Shown: positions 38,154 through 47,107 of the stretch, one piece after another
Layout: each line of letters starts with the position of its first letter
Position numbering within the stretch: position 1 is the stretch's first letter
NCBI RefSeq assembly: GCF_013348805.1
Contig: NZ_CP054690.1
Location: 4,650,001-4,714,000, forward strand
DNA length: 64,000 bases
From: Rhodococcus sp. W8901
Lineage (GTDB): Bacteria; Actinomycetota; Actinomycetes; Mycobacteriales; Mycobacteriaceae
Direction: 5' to 3'
Translations under genes and position numbers: made by a program
The notes under the pieces: generated by a model
What the model was told of the DNA's origin: nothing
Databases searched by the model: none
The model's input: only the letters and a program-made list of their open reading frames with translations

Positions 38154-38164
38154 CGCTTGCTTGA
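38154..38164. promoter_or_regulatory. Second operator-like site in the tetR/SDR intergenic region
   Basis: CGCTTGCTTGA on the plus strand (TCAAGCAAGCG on the other) matches the core of the 37198-37223 palindrome with one change. It lies 56 bases before the tetR start and 104 before the SDR start, so one site could govern both divergent genes. Confidence 0.5.
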
Positions 38165-38267
38165 CGCCGGTATGGTACACGGCCGGTCGTATTGCCGAAC
38201 AGATCCGACCGGCGATGTTAGCTTTTTCCTACCGAGCAGTAACCGAGGGTGGGGTTGGGCGGTCACG

Positions 38268-39152
38268 ATGATCAGTGCAGGTGAGCGGCGGGGACTGGAA
38301 GAGCAGCTGACGGGTCGTCGGGTGCTCATCACCGGCGCGGCCCGCGGCATCGGGGCGTCCCTGGCCCGGCGGCTGCACGGGCGCGGCGCCCGCGTCGCAC
38401 TCCTGGGCCTGGAACCCGAACTCCTCGAACAGGTCGCGACCATGTGCGGCGGGGCGCCGTGGCGGGTCTGCGACGTCCGCGACCGCGAGCAGATGGAGGC
38501 GTCCGTCGCCGCGCTCGTCGACGAGCTGGGCGGACTGGACGTCGTCGTCGTCAACGCCGGTGTCGCGGCGCAACTCCCCCTGCTCGGCGGCGATCCCGCC
38601 GTCATGGACCGGACCGTCGAGGTCAATCTGCTGGGCGCGTACAACACGGTGCGTGCCGCCGGCCCGCACGTCGCGCATCCCGGCGGGTATGCCCTGTTGG
38701 TGGCATCCGCCGCCGCCGGCGTGCAACTGCCGATGATGGGCGCGTACGCGGCCTCGAAGGCGGCGGTGGAGGCGCTCGGCAACACGCTGCGGATCGAGAC
38801 GCGACACCTCGGGATGCGGGTCGGCGTCGCGTATCTCGCCGAGATCGACACCGACATGACGGCGATCGGGTTCGGCACCGAGGCCGCCCGCAGCGTCGGA
38901 CAGCTGGGTCCGTTCACCCGCGTGGTGCCTCTGTCGGTGGCGGTCGACGCGTTCGAGCGCGGCATCGCCGGGCGTCGCCGCCGCGTCTACGCGCCGCGTT
39001 GGGTGGCGACGACGATGCGGCTTCGTATGCTCGTCCAGAGATTGATCGAACTGCGCCCCCAGCCGCGGATCGCGCAGGCCCTGGACATGGCCCGCACCGA
39101 GCACGCACGGCTGACCACCGAACTACCGGACCGAGCCGGGGAGGCCGAGTGA
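38268..39152 (+). CDS. Short-chain dehydrogenase/reductase
   Basis: 294 residues. Cofactor motif VLITGAARGIGASLA (~18-32), NAG motif VVVNAGVAAQ and active-site YAASK. The EIDTDMTAIGF segment and the C-terminal R/P-rich region resemble mycobacterial SDRs acting on lipids or steroids. ATG 38268 lacks a strong ribosome site. The stop overlaps the next start. Divergent from tetR and probably in its regulon. Confidence 0.88.
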   Translation: MISAGERRGLEEQLTGRRVLITGAARGIGASLARRLHGRGARVALLGLEPELLEQVATMCGGAPWRVCDVRDREQMEASVAALVDELGGLDVVVVNAGVAAQLPLLGGDPAVMDRTVEVNLLGAYNTVRAAGPHVAHPGGYALLVASAAAGVQLPMMGAYAASKAAVEALGNTLRIETRHLGMRVGVAYLAEIDTDMTAIGFGTEAARSVGQLGPFTRVVPLSVAVDAFERGIAGRRRRVYAPRWVATTMRLRMLVQRLIELRPQPRIAQALDMARTEHARLTTELPDRAGEAE

Positions 39153-39718
39153 CCGCATACGACGAGAAGACGGGCAAGAACACCGCACCGCGGGTACCGC
39201 CGGGACGGTTCCGGGAACTCGGGCCGGCCAACTGGGCGGTGTGGCGAGTCCTGTCGCTCGGCTCCGGCACGAAGGACGCCAAGCTCTTCAGCACCCTCGG
39301 CCGCACCGGCGGGCTGTTCCGCGGCTGGCTGCACTACTCGGGTGTCCTGATGCTGCTGCCCGGCACCAAACTGTCGCGGTTCGAGATCGAGTTGGTGGTG
39401 CTGCGCGTCGCACACCTGCGGGAGTCCCGGTACGAGATGGATCACCACATCCGGCTCGGCCGCAAGGCCGGGATCACCCCGCAGATCCTCGACCGCATCC
39501 TCGTCGGCCCCACCGACCCGGACTGGTCGCCGCGGTACCGAGCAATGCTCGCGGCCACAGATCAGCTCCTGACCAGCAAGAACCTGGACGAGCCGACCTG
39601 GGCGGCGCTGGCCGCGCACCTCGACGACCGCCGGCTCGTCGAGTTCTGTCTGCTCGTGACGCAGTACGACGGCCTGGCCACCACGATCGACGCCCTGCGG
39701 ATCCAACCAGACTTCTGA
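39149..39718 (+). CDS. Carboxymuconolactone decarboxylase-family protein
   Basis: 189 residues. CMD-like helical fold: LSRFEIELVVLRVAHLRESRYEMDHHIRLGRKAGI carries the usual Glu/His pattern but not the CxxC pair of AhpD peroxidases. Many such proteins of unknown reaction accompany SDR genes in actinomycetes. GTG 39149 overlaps the SDR stop (GTGA), so the two are co-translated. Confidence 0.85.
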   Translation: MTAYDEKTGKNTAPRVPPGRFRELGPANWAVWRVLSLGSGTKDAKLFSTLGRTGGLFRGWLHYSGVLMLLPGTKLSRFEIELVVLRVAHLRESRYEMDHHIRLGRKAGITPQILDRILVGPTDPDWSPRYRAMLAATDQLLTSKNLDEPTWAALAAHLDDRRLVEFCLLVTQYDGLATTIDALRIQPDF

Positions 39719-39740
39719 CCACCCGACCGGTGGCACACTG

Positions 39741-40448
39741 GTGTCCGTGGACCCTGAGCAACTACGGACCGATTTCTCCCGCTTCATGATGTCGTACCGA
39801 TTCGGTATCGCTCAGCTGATGACGAGGGTCAAGGTTCTCGAGGACGAGTTCACCCACATCAATCGATACAACCCCATCGAGCACGTCACGTCCCGCGTCA
39901 AGACGCCGGAGAGCATCATCCGCAAGGCGCAGCGCATCGAGTGCCCGCTCACCCTCGACGACGTCCGCGCGAACATCCTCGACATCGCGGGGGTGCGGAT
40001 CACGTGCAGCTTCATCTCCGACACCTACCGGATCGCCGACATGATCACGAGCCAGCCGGACATCGAGGTGCGCGAGGTCGAGGACTACATCGCCAACCCC
40101 AAGCCCAACGGCTACAAGAGCCTGCATCTCATCGTCGAGGTGCCGGTGTATCTGAGCGACCGGGTGCAGACGGTTCCGATCGAACTTCAGATCCGCACGA
40201 TCGCGATGGATTTCTGGGCCAGCCTCGAGCACAAGATCTACTACAAGTTCAACCGCGAGGTGCCGGCCGAACTGCTCGCCGAGCTCACCGAGGCCGCCGA
40301 GACCGCGCACCGGCTCGACGTGAAGATGGAACGGCTCAACGACGAGTTCGCCAACCTCCGGGCCCAGCAGGGTGTCGCCGACGAGCCCCCGGAGCTGACC
40401 GTGCCGCCACAGTTGCTCGACGCACTCGATCTGCGACTGCAGAACTAG
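39741..40448 (+). CDS. Small alarmone synthetase ((p)ppGpp synthetase)
   Basis: 235 residues, a single RelA/SpoT-type synthetase domain: SRVKTPESIIRKAQR, DIAGVRITCSFISD, NPKPNGYKSLH and VPIELQIRTIAMDFWASLEHKIYYK, then a short helical tail. No hydrolase, TGS or ACT domain, so it is a RelQ/YjbM-type enzyme. It transfers pyrophosphate from ATP to GDP or GTP. GTG 39741 (or GTG 39747). Ends 8 bases before the opposing acetyltransferase gene. Confidence 0.9.
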   Translation: MSVDPEQLRTDFSRFMMSYRFGIAQLMTRVKVLEDEFTHINRYNPIEHVTSRVKTPESIIRKAQRIECPLTLDDVRANILDIAGVRITCSFISDTYRIADMITSQPDIEVREVEDYIANPKPNGYKSLHLIVEVPVYLSDRVQTVPIELQIRTIAMDFWASLEHKIYYKFNREVPAELLAELTEAAETAHRLDVKMERLNDEFANLRAQQGVADEPPELTVPPQLLDALDLRLQN

Positions 40449-40456
40449 CGTCCGCC

Positions 40457-41017
40457 CTACGGCAGCGGCCGGACGACTCGACAGGGGTTCCCGGCGGCGA
40501 AGACGTGTGCCGGCACATCCTTGGTCACGACACTCCCGGCGCCGATCACCGTGTTGTCGCCGATCGTCACACCGGGGCACACGATGACACCGCCTCCCAT
40601 CCAGACGTTGTTGCCGATCGTGATGGGTGCCGCGGTCTCCCAACGCTGTCGACGCGCCTCATGGTCTGCCATCGGGTGCAGCGCGGTCAGGAGCTGCGCT
40701 CGGGGACCGATCGAGACGTCGTCGCCGATCGTGATCGGTGCGCAGTCCATCAGAATCGCGTCGTAGTTGAGGAAGCTGTTCGATCCGATGCGGATGTAGG
40801 TCCCGTAGTCGCACTGGAACCGCGGCATGATCCACGATCCCTCGCCCACTCCCCCGAGGAGCTCGTCCAACAGGTCACGACGCACCGCGTCGTCGTCCGC
40901 CAGGGTCGCGTTGAACCGATCGAGGAGTCGTTGACAGGACTTGCGGCTCTCGACCAGGTCGATGTCGTTGTCCCGGTACAGGTCTCCCCGCAGCATTCGT
41001 TCACGCTGTTCGCTCAT
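40457..41017 (-). CDS. Sugar O-acetyltransferase (Maa/NodL family)
   Basis: 186 residues. N-terminal Maa domain (MLRGDLYRDNDIDL) followed by left-handed beta-helix hexapeptide repeats (IRIGSNSFLNYDA, ITIGDDVSIGPRAQL, ITIGNNVWMGGGVIV, VTIGDNTVIGAGSVV) and the catalytic His in LLTALHPMADHE. It transfers acetyl from acetyl-CoA to a sugar such as maltose or glucose. ATG 41017 fits the family start. Confidence 0.92.
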   Translation of the reverse strand: MSEQRERMLRGDLYRDNDIDLVESRKSCQRLLDRFNATLADDDAVRRDLLDELLGGVGEGSWIMPRFQCDYGTYIRIGSNSFLNYDAILMDCAPITIGDDVSIGPRAQLLTALHPMADHEARRQRWETAAPITIGNNVWMGGGVIVCPGVTIGDNTVIGAGSVVTKDVPAHVFAAGNPCRVVRPLP

Positions 41018-41224
41018 GGTGGCCGACGGTACCGATCGCGACTGCGACCGGCGGACGAAACTCCCGTCGGGCTCACAGATCCGCGGCCGCGGCAAGCCGC
41101 TGACCTCCCGTTGTGATGATTCCGACGATGGTCGCGAACTCGATTGCCGCGGGCCCGCGGACGCCGGTAACGTCGCCCCGTTCGGCCGTGACAGTCGTCC
41201 GTGCCCCGATCCGGTAGGAACCGC

Positions 41225-42844
41225 ATGTCCCAAGACGTCCAGGTGACCTCGAGTCCCGACGCACCCCTCAGCAGCAATCCGACTGACAACCCCAATCACG
41301 AGCGCCGTTGGCTCGTGCTGTGCATCGTCGCGCTGGCGCAGCTGACCGTCGTCCTCGACGGCACGATCGTCAGCATCGCACTGCCCGACGCCCAGAAGGA
41401 ACTGGGCATCAGCAACCTCGACCGCCAGTGGGTCGTCACCGGCTACGCGCTCGCGTTCGGCGCGCTGCTGCTCCTGGGCGGACGCATCGCCGACTACTGG
41501 GGTCGCAAGCGTTCGTTCATGGTCGGCATGGCCGGCTTCGCGGTGGCGTCGGCCGTCGGCGGTTTCGCGCAGAACGGGATGCAGCTGTTCGCCGCGCGCG
41601 CCGGTCAGGGCGTCTTCGCGGCTCTCCTCGCGCCGGCCGCGCTGGCGATCCTCACCACGACGTTCGTCGGGGAGAAGGAACGCGCCAAGGCGTTCGCGGT
41701 GTTCGGTGCAATCTCCGGCGGCGGCGCCGCGATCGGCCTGCTGCTCGGCGGCGTGCTCACCCAGTACGTCGACTGGCGCTGGTGCCTGCTGGTGAACGTG
41801 CCCGTCGCGCTCTTCGCGATCGCGGTCACGCTGCCGATCGTCAAGGAGACCAAGGCGCACGGCGACACCAGCTACGACCTGCCGGGCACCGTCCTGGTCG
41901 CGATCGGCCTGGGCTCGCTGGTGTACGGCTTCACCAAGGCCGAGCACGGCTGGCTCGAGACCCAGACCCTGCTGTTCATCGGCATCGGCCTGGTCGCGCT
42001 CGTCGCGTTCGTACTGGTCGAGCGGCGCACCGCGAATCCGCTGCTGCCGCTGAGTGTTCCGTGGCACCGGGACCGCGGCGCCGCGTTCATCGGATCGGCG
42101 CTGGTGGGGTCTGCACTCCTCGGCGGCACGCTGTACCTCACGTTCTACCTGCAGATCGTGATGGGTCTGAGCCCGGTGATGGCAGGTGTCGGCTCGCTGC
42201 CCATGGCCGTCTTCATCGTCATCGCGTCCACCATTGCGGCTCAGCTCACCACCCGCATCGGCCCCAAGCCGCTGATGACCGTCGGCCCGCTGGTCGCGGC
42301 CGTCGGCCTGCTGATGCTCACCCAGATCGAGGTGCACACCTCGTACTGGACCCACGTGTTCCCCGGTCTGGCGATCTTCGGCTTCGGCCTGGGCCTGCTG
42401 ATGGTGCCGATGCAGAACCTGGCGCTGCTCGGCGTCCCCAACCACGACGCCGGTGCCGCCAGCGCCCTGGCGAACGCGACGCTGCAGGTGGGTGGCGCGC
42501 TGGGCACGGCCCTGTTCACCACGGTGTACGCGTCCGCGAAGAGTGCGTTCCAGGCCGACAACCCGGCACCCACTCCGCCGCCCGGCTTCCCGGCCGACGC
42601 CATCCCGACGGACCTGTCGAACGCGACGCCGCTCACGCCCGAGCAGATCGCGGCCCTGCCGCAGCCCGCGCAGGACTTCGTCGGCAAGGTGATGGACTGG
42701 GTGTTCGGCACCGAGGTGTCGGGCTACGCGCACGCCTTCGGCTGGGCCGCTGTGCTGATCGCGATCATCAGCCCGCTGGTCGTGATCCTGGTGCGCGCCA
42801 AGAAGGGCGACCTGCCCACCGAGGGCGCCGTCGGGATGCACTGA
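41225..42844 (+). CDS. MFS drug/efflux transporter, DHA2 (14-helix) family
   Basis: 539 residues with about 14 hydrophobic helices. Motif C-like and A-like elements are present (VLDGTIVSIALPDAQ with the conserved Asp, GGRIADYWGRKRSF, GAISGGGAAIGLLLGGVL). A polar periplasmic loop near 440-490 (Pro-rich) precedes the last helix. It exports lipophilic compounds by proton antiport; substrate unknown. TAGGAA lies before ATG 41225. Confidence 0.9.
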   Translation: MSQDVQVTSSPDAPLSSNPTDNPNHERRWLVLCIVALAQLTVVLDGTIVSIALPDAQKELGISNLDRQWVVTGYALAFGALLLLGGRIADYWGRKRSFMVGMAGFAVASAVGGFAQNGMQLFAARAGQGVFAALLAPAALAILTTTFVGEKERAKAFAVFGAISGGGAAIGLLLGGVLTQYVDWRWCLLVNVPVALFAIAVTLPIVKETKAHGDTSYDLPGTVLVAIGLGSLVYGFTKAEHGWLETQTLLFIGIGLVALVAFVLVERRTANPLLPLSVPWHRDRGAAFIGSALVGSALLGGTLYLTFYLQIVMGLSPVMAGVGSLPMAVFIVIASTIAAQLTTRIGPKPLMTVGPLVAAVGLLMLTQIEVHTSYWTHVFPGLAIFGFGLGLLMVPMQNLALLGVPNHDAGAASALANATLQVGGALGTALFTTVYASAKSAFQADNPAPTPPPGFPADAIPTDLSNATPLTPEQIAALPQPAQDFVGKVMDWVFGTEVSGYAHAFGWAAVLIAIISPLVVILVRAKKGDLPTEGAVGMH

Positions 42845-42860
42845 CCTCCCCGCCCCGAAG

Positions 42861-42909
42861 CTGAAGGGTCCCTTCACGCGCTGCCGGCGCGCGCGAAGGG
42901 ACCCTTCAG
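42861..42909. terminator. Strong bidirectional hairpin terminator
   Basis: A perfect 15-bp stem (CTGAAGGGTCCCTTC and complement) with a 19-base GC-rich loop between the converging MFS gene (ends 42844) and NmrA-type gene (ends 42926). Each arm contains its own palindrome AAGGGTCCCTT, so alternative small hairpins can form. Confidence 0.88.
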
Positions 42910-42925
42910 CCGTTGAGCGGGCGGC

Positions 42926-43783
42926 TCAGAGCGCCGCGCGCAGCACGGTCTCGAGCGGGGTGGAGGCGCGGCCGATGAGCCGCTGCAGGTCGCCGCCGGT
43001 GACATCGAGGACACCGGTCGCGACGCCGGCGTCGGCGTCGGCGAGGACCGCCGCGACGGGCGCGGGCAGCCCGGCCGACTCGAGGATCCCCCGGTACTGC
43101 TCCACAGGCAGGTCCCGGTACTCGACGGGCTTGCCGGTGACGTCCGAGATGGCCCGGGCCAGTTCGGGATACGTCAGGTGCTCGTCGCCGCCGAGCTCGT
43201 ACACCTTGCCGGCCTGGTTCTCGTCGGACGCGAGGACGGCCGCGGCGGCGTCGGCATAGTCGGCACGCGCGGCACCCGCGACCCGGCCGTCTCCCGCGCT
43301 GCCGGCGAGGACACCGCGCTCGGCGGTGCCGGCGAGATCGTTGGTGTAGTTCTCCCAGTACCAGCCGTTGCGGAGCAGCACGTGGTTCAGACCCGACTCG
43401 GCGAGCAGACGCTCGGTGACCTGATGCTCCTGCGCCAGCTGGAGCGTGTTGTTCGGCGCGTCCGGGATGGAGGTGTACGCGACGAGGCCGACACCGGCGG
43501 CCTTCGCCGCGTCGATGATGTTGATGTGTTGAGGCACGCGGCTGCCCACCTCGCTGCCCGAGATCAGCAGCAGCTTGTCGACGCCGGCGAGTGCGGTCTC
43601 GAGCGCGGCACGGTCGGCGTAGTCGGCGGTCCGGACCTGCACTCCCTGTCCGGCGAGTTCGGCGGCCTTGGCCGGATTACGGACGACGGCGACGACGTCG
43701 GACGCCGGGACGCCGCGGCGCAGAAGGGCGTCGATGGTCAGCCGGCCGAGGTGTCCGGTGGCGCCTGTGACGGCAATGGTCAT
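42926..43783 (-). CDS. NmrA/QorB-type NAD(P)-binding reductase
   Basis: 285 residues. N-terminal dinucleotide site VTGATGHLGRLTIDALL, then LLLISGSEVGSRVPQHINIIDAAKAAGV and LRNGWYWENYT, as in QorB-like quinone oxidoreductases of the atypical SDR class. GGGAG precedes ATG 43783. Divergent from the HxlR regulator, the usual arrangement for redox-responsive HxlR/NmrA pairs. Confidence 0.9.
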   Translation of the reverse strand: MTIAVTGATGHLGRLTIDALLRRGVPASDVVAVVRNPAKAAELAGQGVQVRTADYADRAALETALAGVDKLLLISGSEVGSRVPQHINIIDAAKAAGVGLVAYTSIPDAPNNTLQLAQEHQVTERLLAESGLNHVLLRNGWYWENYTNDLAGTAERGVLAGSAGDGRVAGAARADYADAAAAVLASDENQAGKVYELGGDEHLTYPELARAISDVTGKPVEYRDLPVEQYRGILESAGLPAPVAAVLADADAGVATGVLDVTGGDLQRLIGRASTPLETVLRAAL

Positions 43784-43831
43784 GAGAACTCCCAGGGTTG
43801 AACCTTCAATGATTTGTTCACCCACCATGAT

Positions 43832-43852
43832 GCACTTATTTTTCGTAAGTGC
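43832..43852. promoter_or_regulatory. Inverted repeat between the reductase and HxlR genes
   Basis: GCACTTA and its complement TAAGTGC, 7 bases apart, in the 118-base divergent intergenic region. A good candidate operator for the adjacent HxlR regulator. Confidence 0.6.
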
Positions 43853-43901
43853 AAGCGTTTTTGTCAGCACTGAGGTTCGGGCTGGTAGTAACCTCGACGT
43901 C

Positions 43902-44291
43902 GTGAGTACCGCCGACCAGCCCTTCGACGACCCGACCCTCGAGGCCGACGTCTTCGCGCGCGGCTGCCATTCGCGCGGCGCACTGCTCAACGTCACCGGG
44001 CGGTGGGGAACGCTCGCGCTGGCCGCGCTCGCGGAGGGTCCGTACCGGTTCGGGGCCCTGCGCCGCCGGGTGGACGGGGTGAGCGAACGGATGCTGGCGC
44101 AGACGCTGCAACAGCTCGAGCGCGACGGCCTGGTACACCGGGAGGTACGCGAGACCATCCCCCCGAACGTCGAATACAGCCTCACCCCCCTGGGCGAGCA
44201 GATCGCCGAACGCCTCACCGGTCTCATCGATCTGCTCGAATCGCACTTGCCGGACATCACCGCGGCCCAGAATCGGTACGACGCGCGCTGA
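43902..44291 (+). CDS. HxlR-family transcriptional regulator
   Basis: 129 residues. Winged helix of the HxlR family: CHSRGALLNVTGRWGTLALAALAEGPYRFGALRRRVDGVSERMLAQTLQQLERDGLVHREV. A single Cys near the N-terminus of the domain is the position often used as redox sensor. GTG 43902. It likely controls the divergent reductase gene and itself. Confidence 0.9.
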   Translation: MSTADQPFDDPTLEADVFARGCHSRGALLNVTGRWGTLALAALAEGPYRFGALRRRVDGVSERMLAQTLQQLERDGLVHREVRETIPPNVEYSLTPLGEQIAERLTGLIDLLESHLPDITAAQNRYDAR

Positions 44292-44327
44292 TTCGACGAC
44301 ACTGAGCTCGAGACCAAGGGGTGGCCG

Positions 44328-45212
44328 ATGCCGAGCCTGACCAGCAGGGCCATGCCGCTGGCGATCGCGCTGCTGGGCCGACGTCGCCCGAGCGCCGACG
44401 ACATCTGCCGGGAGATCGCGGCGCTGCAGGCCCAGCCGAAGCCGTTCGCGCCCCCGTCGTCGCTGGGACGCACACTCGACGTCGCCGCCTCCACCTCGAT
44501 GGCGGGCTGGCCGATGTTCACGGTGGCGCCGCGCGGCCGGGCGCCGTCGGCGCGGGTGCTGTATCTGCACGGCGGCGCCTACATCCGGGAGATCACCCGG
44601 CACCACTGGAAACTGGTGGGCCAGTTGGCGTCCGCGGGGGCGTCGGTGACGGTGCCGATCTACCCGCTCGCGCCGCGGGGGACAGCGGAGCACGTGGTGT
44701 CGGCGTCGGCGGACCTGGCCGAACTGCTCGCGGCGCGGGGCGAGCCGGTGATCGTGGCCGGCGACTCGGCGGGCGGCGGGCTCGCGTTGGCGGTCGCCCT
44801 CGCGCTGCGTGACCGCGGCGTGGATTCCCCCGCCCACACCGCGCTGATCTCCCCGTGGCTCGACGCGACCGGCTCGCACCCGGAGATCCTCGAGGTGGCG
44901 CCGCGGGACCCGTGGCTGCATCCGGACGGGCTCACCGTGGCCGCCGACGCCTACCGCGGCGACCTGGACCGCGACCATCCGTGGGTGAGCCCACTCGGCG
45001 GGGATCTCACCGGCCTCGGCCCGATCACGCTGTTCACCGGCACCCGCGACATCCTCAACGTCGACGCGCGACGCTTCGCCCCGCTCGCTGCGAACGCCGG
45101 GCTGTCACTGGACTTCCACGAGGAGCCGGAGATGATCCACGTCTACCCGCTGCTCCCGATCCCGGAGGGCAAGAAAGCCCGCACAATCCTGTGCGGGCTT
45201 CTCGCGGACTAG
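44328..45212 (+). CDS. HSL-type alpha/beta hydrolase (esterase/lipase)
   Basis: 294 residues. Oxyanion motif LYLHGGAY, nucleophile elbow GDSAGGG, the Asp in TGTRDIL and the His in EMIHVYPLL: a complete hormone-sensitive-lipase family triad, similar to mycobacterial Lip proteins. Unusually, the last dozen codons are themselves a terminator hairpin, giving the C-terminal sequence KKARTILCGLLAD. Confidence 0.88.
   Translation: MPSLTSRAMPLAIALLGRRRPSADDICREIAALQAQPKPFAPPSSLGRTLDVAASTSMAGWPMFTVAPRGRAPSARVLYLHGGAYIREITRHHWKLVGQLASAGASVTVPIYPLAPRGTAEHVVSASADLAELLAARGEPVIVAGDSAGGGLALAVALALRDRGVDSPAHTALISPWLDATGSHPEILEVAPRDPWLHPDGLTVAADAYRGDLDRDHPWVSPLGGDLTGLGPITLFTGTRDILNVDARRFAPLAANAGLSLDFHEEPEMIHVYPLLPIPEGKKARTILCGLLAD
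45175..45200. terminator. Terminator hairpin inside the end of a coding sequence
   Basis: AAGCCCGCACA and complement TGTGCGGGCTT (11 bp, 4-base loop) lie before the hydrolase stop at 45210-45212. The TT-ending arm is a typical intrinsic-terminator shape. The same structure can serve the converging lpd gene, which ends at 45233. Confidence 0.75.
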
Positions 45213-45232
45213 CTTCTGCGGCGGGTGAACCG

Positions 45233-46636
45233 TCAGAAGTTGATCATGTGGCCGGCGAGGCCGTGGATGGCCTCCTGCAGCGCCTCGCTGAGCGTGGGGT
45301 GCGTGTGCACGTTGCGCGCGAGCTCGTTGACCGTGAGGTCCCACTTCTGGGCCAGGGTCAGCTCGGGCAGCAGCTCGGAGACGTCGGGGCCGATGAGGTG
45401 GCCGCCCAGCAGCTCGCCGTACTTCTTGTCGGCGATCAGCTTGACGAAGCCGTTGGGATCGGCCAGGCCGTGCGCCTTGCCGTTCGCGGTGAACGGGAAG
45501 GTGGCGACCTTGACGTCGTAGCCCTCAGCCTTGGCCTGCGCCTCGGTGAGACCGAAGCTGGCGACCTGCGGCTGGCAGAACGTGGCGCGCGGCATCATCC
45601 GGTAGTCGCCCAGCTCCATCGTCTCGGCGTTGCCGATGGTCTCGGCGGCGACGACGCCCTGCGCCTCGGCGACGTGCGCGAGCTGCAGCTTGGCGGTGAC
45701 GTCACCGATGGCGTAGACGCCGGGGACGTTGGTGCGCATGCGCTCGTCGATCGCGATGGCACCGCGCTCGAGCTGGACGCCGGTGTTCTCGAGGCCGAAG
45801 CCCTCGATCTGCGGGGCGAAGCCGATGGCCTGCAGGACCTTGTCGACGACGACGGTCTCGACCTGGTCGCTGCCGTTCTTGGCCATGGTGACGGTGACGC
45901 CGGCAGCGCCGTTGTCGGTGATCGTCTGGACCCCGGTGGAGGTCTTGATGTCGATCCCGTACTTCTTGTAGCGCTTGGCGATCTCCTTGGAGACGTCCTC
46001 GTCCTCGTTGGGCAGGGCCCGGTCGAGGAACTCGACGATGGTCACCTTGACGCCGTAGTTGTGCAGGACGTAGGCGAACTCCATGCCGATGGCGCCGGCA
46101 CCGACGATGAGGATCGAGCCCGGCAGGTCCTTGGTGAGGATCTGCTCTTCGTAGGTGACGACGTTCTCGCTGAGCGAGGTGCCCGGCAGCAGCCGGGTCT
46201 TGGTGCCGGTGGCGATGATGACGTTGTCGAAGGTGACGGTGTCGGTGGACCCGTCGGCCTTGCTCACCACGATGGTCTTGGCGTCGGTGAAGCTGCCGCG
46301 ACCCTCGTACTCGGTGATCTTGTTCTTCTTCATCAGGAAGTGAACGCCCTTGACGCGGCCGTCCGCGACCTGGCGGCTGCGGTCGAACGCAGCGCCGAAG
46401 TCGAAGGTCACGTCTCCCGAGATGCCGAAGGTCTTGGCATCGTTATGGAAGATGTGTGCCAGCTCCGCGTTGCGGAGGAGCGCCTTGGACGGGATGCAGC
46501 CCACGTTCAGGCAGACACCGCCCCAGTACTTCTCTTCGATGATGGCGGTCTTGAGGCCCAGTTGTGCCGCGCGGATAGCAGCGACGTACCCACCGGGACC
46601 GGCTCCGAGGACAACGACGTCATAGTGTGAGGTCAC
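45233..46636 (-). CDS. lpd: Dihydrolipoyl dehydrogenase
   Basis: 467 residues. FAD motif [14 protein letters not shown], redox-active disulfide [16 protein letters not shown] motif [18 protein letters not shown]-binding [11 protein letters not shown] and the active-site HTHPTLSE at the C-terminus. E3 component of the pyruvate/2-oxoglutarate dehydrogenase complexes; in mycobacteria the same protein also supports peroxide resistance. ATG 46636. Resembles M. tuberculosis LpdC. Confidence 0.96.
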   Translation of the reverse strand: MTSHYDVVVLGAGPGGYVAAIRAAQLGLKTAIIEEKYWGGVCLNVGCIPSKALLRNAELAHIFHNDAKTFGISGDVTFDFGAAFDRSRQVADGRVKGVHFLMKKNKITEYEGRGSFTDAKTIVVSKADGSTDTVTFDNVIIATGTKTRLLPGTSLSENVVTYEEQILTKDLPGSILIVGAGAIGMEFAYVLHNYGVKVTIVEFLDRALPNEDEDVSKEIAKRYKKYGIDIKTSTGVQTITDNGAAGVTVTMAKNGSDQVETVVVDKVLQAIGFAPQIEGFGLENTGVQLERGAIAIDERMRTNVPGVYAIGDVTAKLQLAHVAEAQGVVAAETIGNAETMELGDYRMMPRATFCQPQVASFGLTEAQAKAEGYDVKVATFPFTANGKAHGLADPNGFVKLIADKKYGELLGGHLIGPDVSELLPELTLAQKWDLTVNELARNVHTHPTLSEALQEAIHGLAGHMINF

Positions 46637-46682
46637 GAGGCCCTAGCCTAGTCCCGCCCCGAATCCGTGTCCCGGAATGGTG

Positions 46683-46698
46683 CTTACTCCGAAGTAAG
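46683..46698. promoter_or_regulatory. Palindrome upstream of lpd
   Basis: CTTACT and complement AGTAAG around 4 bases, 47 bases before the lpd start. Possible operator; no regulator can be named. Confidence 0.35.
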
Positions 46699-46734
46699 TT
46701 CACTATCTGCGGGGGATGACCCCGAACACACCTG

Positions 46735-46765
46735 CGACCCCAGCCGCCGGTGGCGACTGGGGTCG
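46735..46765. terminator. Terminator of the small-peptide cluster
   Basis: CGACCCCAG and its complement CTGGGGTCG (9 bp) around a 13-base loop that can itself fold, 14 bases beyond the stop of the 50-residue peptide gene on the minus strand. Confidence 0.7.
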
Positions 46766-46778
46766 AAGATGCGAATGC

Positions 46779-46931
46779 TCAGCTGAACGAGATAGCGCTC
46801 CCGAGGTCCCCGATGGTGCTTCCGCCGAAGACACTGCCCCGGCTGAGGCTCAGGAGAACGTCGAGCAGGCCCGACATGGAACCCGTGGCCGCCCCGGCCA
46901 GCGAGCCGAGGTCGATTGCGTCCAGATTCAT
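46779..46931 (-). CDS. 50-residue Gly/Ser/Leu-rich peptide without signal sequence
   Basis: Starts MNLDAIDLGSLAGAA and ends IGDLGSAISFS. GAAAGG lies 9-14 bases before ATG 46931 and all codons are typical of the genome. No Cys, one Arg, three Asp; no signal peptide. The central LLDVLLSLS segment is hydrophobic. The N-terminal MNLDAI echoes MNLEQI of the two following peptides. Length and composition recall corynebacterial PorA/PorH outer-membrane pore peptides, which also lack signal peptides; that identification is inference only. Confidence 0.65.
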   Translation of the reverse strand: MNLDAIDLGSLAGAATGSMSGLLDVLLSLSRGSVFGGSTIGDLGSAISFS

Positions 46932-46968
46932 TGCAGTCGCCTTTCTTGGTTCTCTCGGAACTTCAGCG

Positions 46969-47052
46969 TCAGCTGAGGTTGGTGACCGAACCGAAGTTCA
47001 CGATGTTGCCGATGAAGAGGGTGATGGCGGAGAGGATCTGCTCGAGGTTCAT
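46969..47052 (-). CDS. 27-residue amphipathic peptide (paralogue 1)
   Basis: Starts MNLEQILSAITLF and ends NFGSVTNLS. AAGGAAA ribosome site before ATG 47052. Hydrophobic residues fall at 3, 6, 7, 10, 13, 14, 17, 18, giving one greasy face of a helix; the other face is Asn/Gln/Ser/Thr. 19 of 27 residues match the next peptide, so the frame is under protein-level constraint. Candidates: pore-forming wall peptide, phenol-soluble-modulin-like peptide or signal. Confidence 0.65.
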   Translation of the reverse strand: MNLEQILSAITLFIGNIVNFGSVTNLS

Positions 47053-47084
47053 TCTGTTTCCTTACTTTCGTGGTGGTTGTGTGA

Positions 47085-47107
47085 CAGCTAGTGCGACGAA
47101 CTAGCTG
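47085..47107. promoter_or_regulatory. Inverted repeat between the two peptide genes
   Basis: CAGCTAGT and complement ACTAGCTG with 7 bases between, spanning the stop codon of the upstream 27-residue peptide gene. It may adjust relative expression of the peptides. Confidence 0.4.

Noticed and set aside
46716-46976. 86-codon plus-strand frame over the mini-peptide genes
   Set aside because: No ribosome site, shadow of the minus-strand peptides, and overlaps their terminator.
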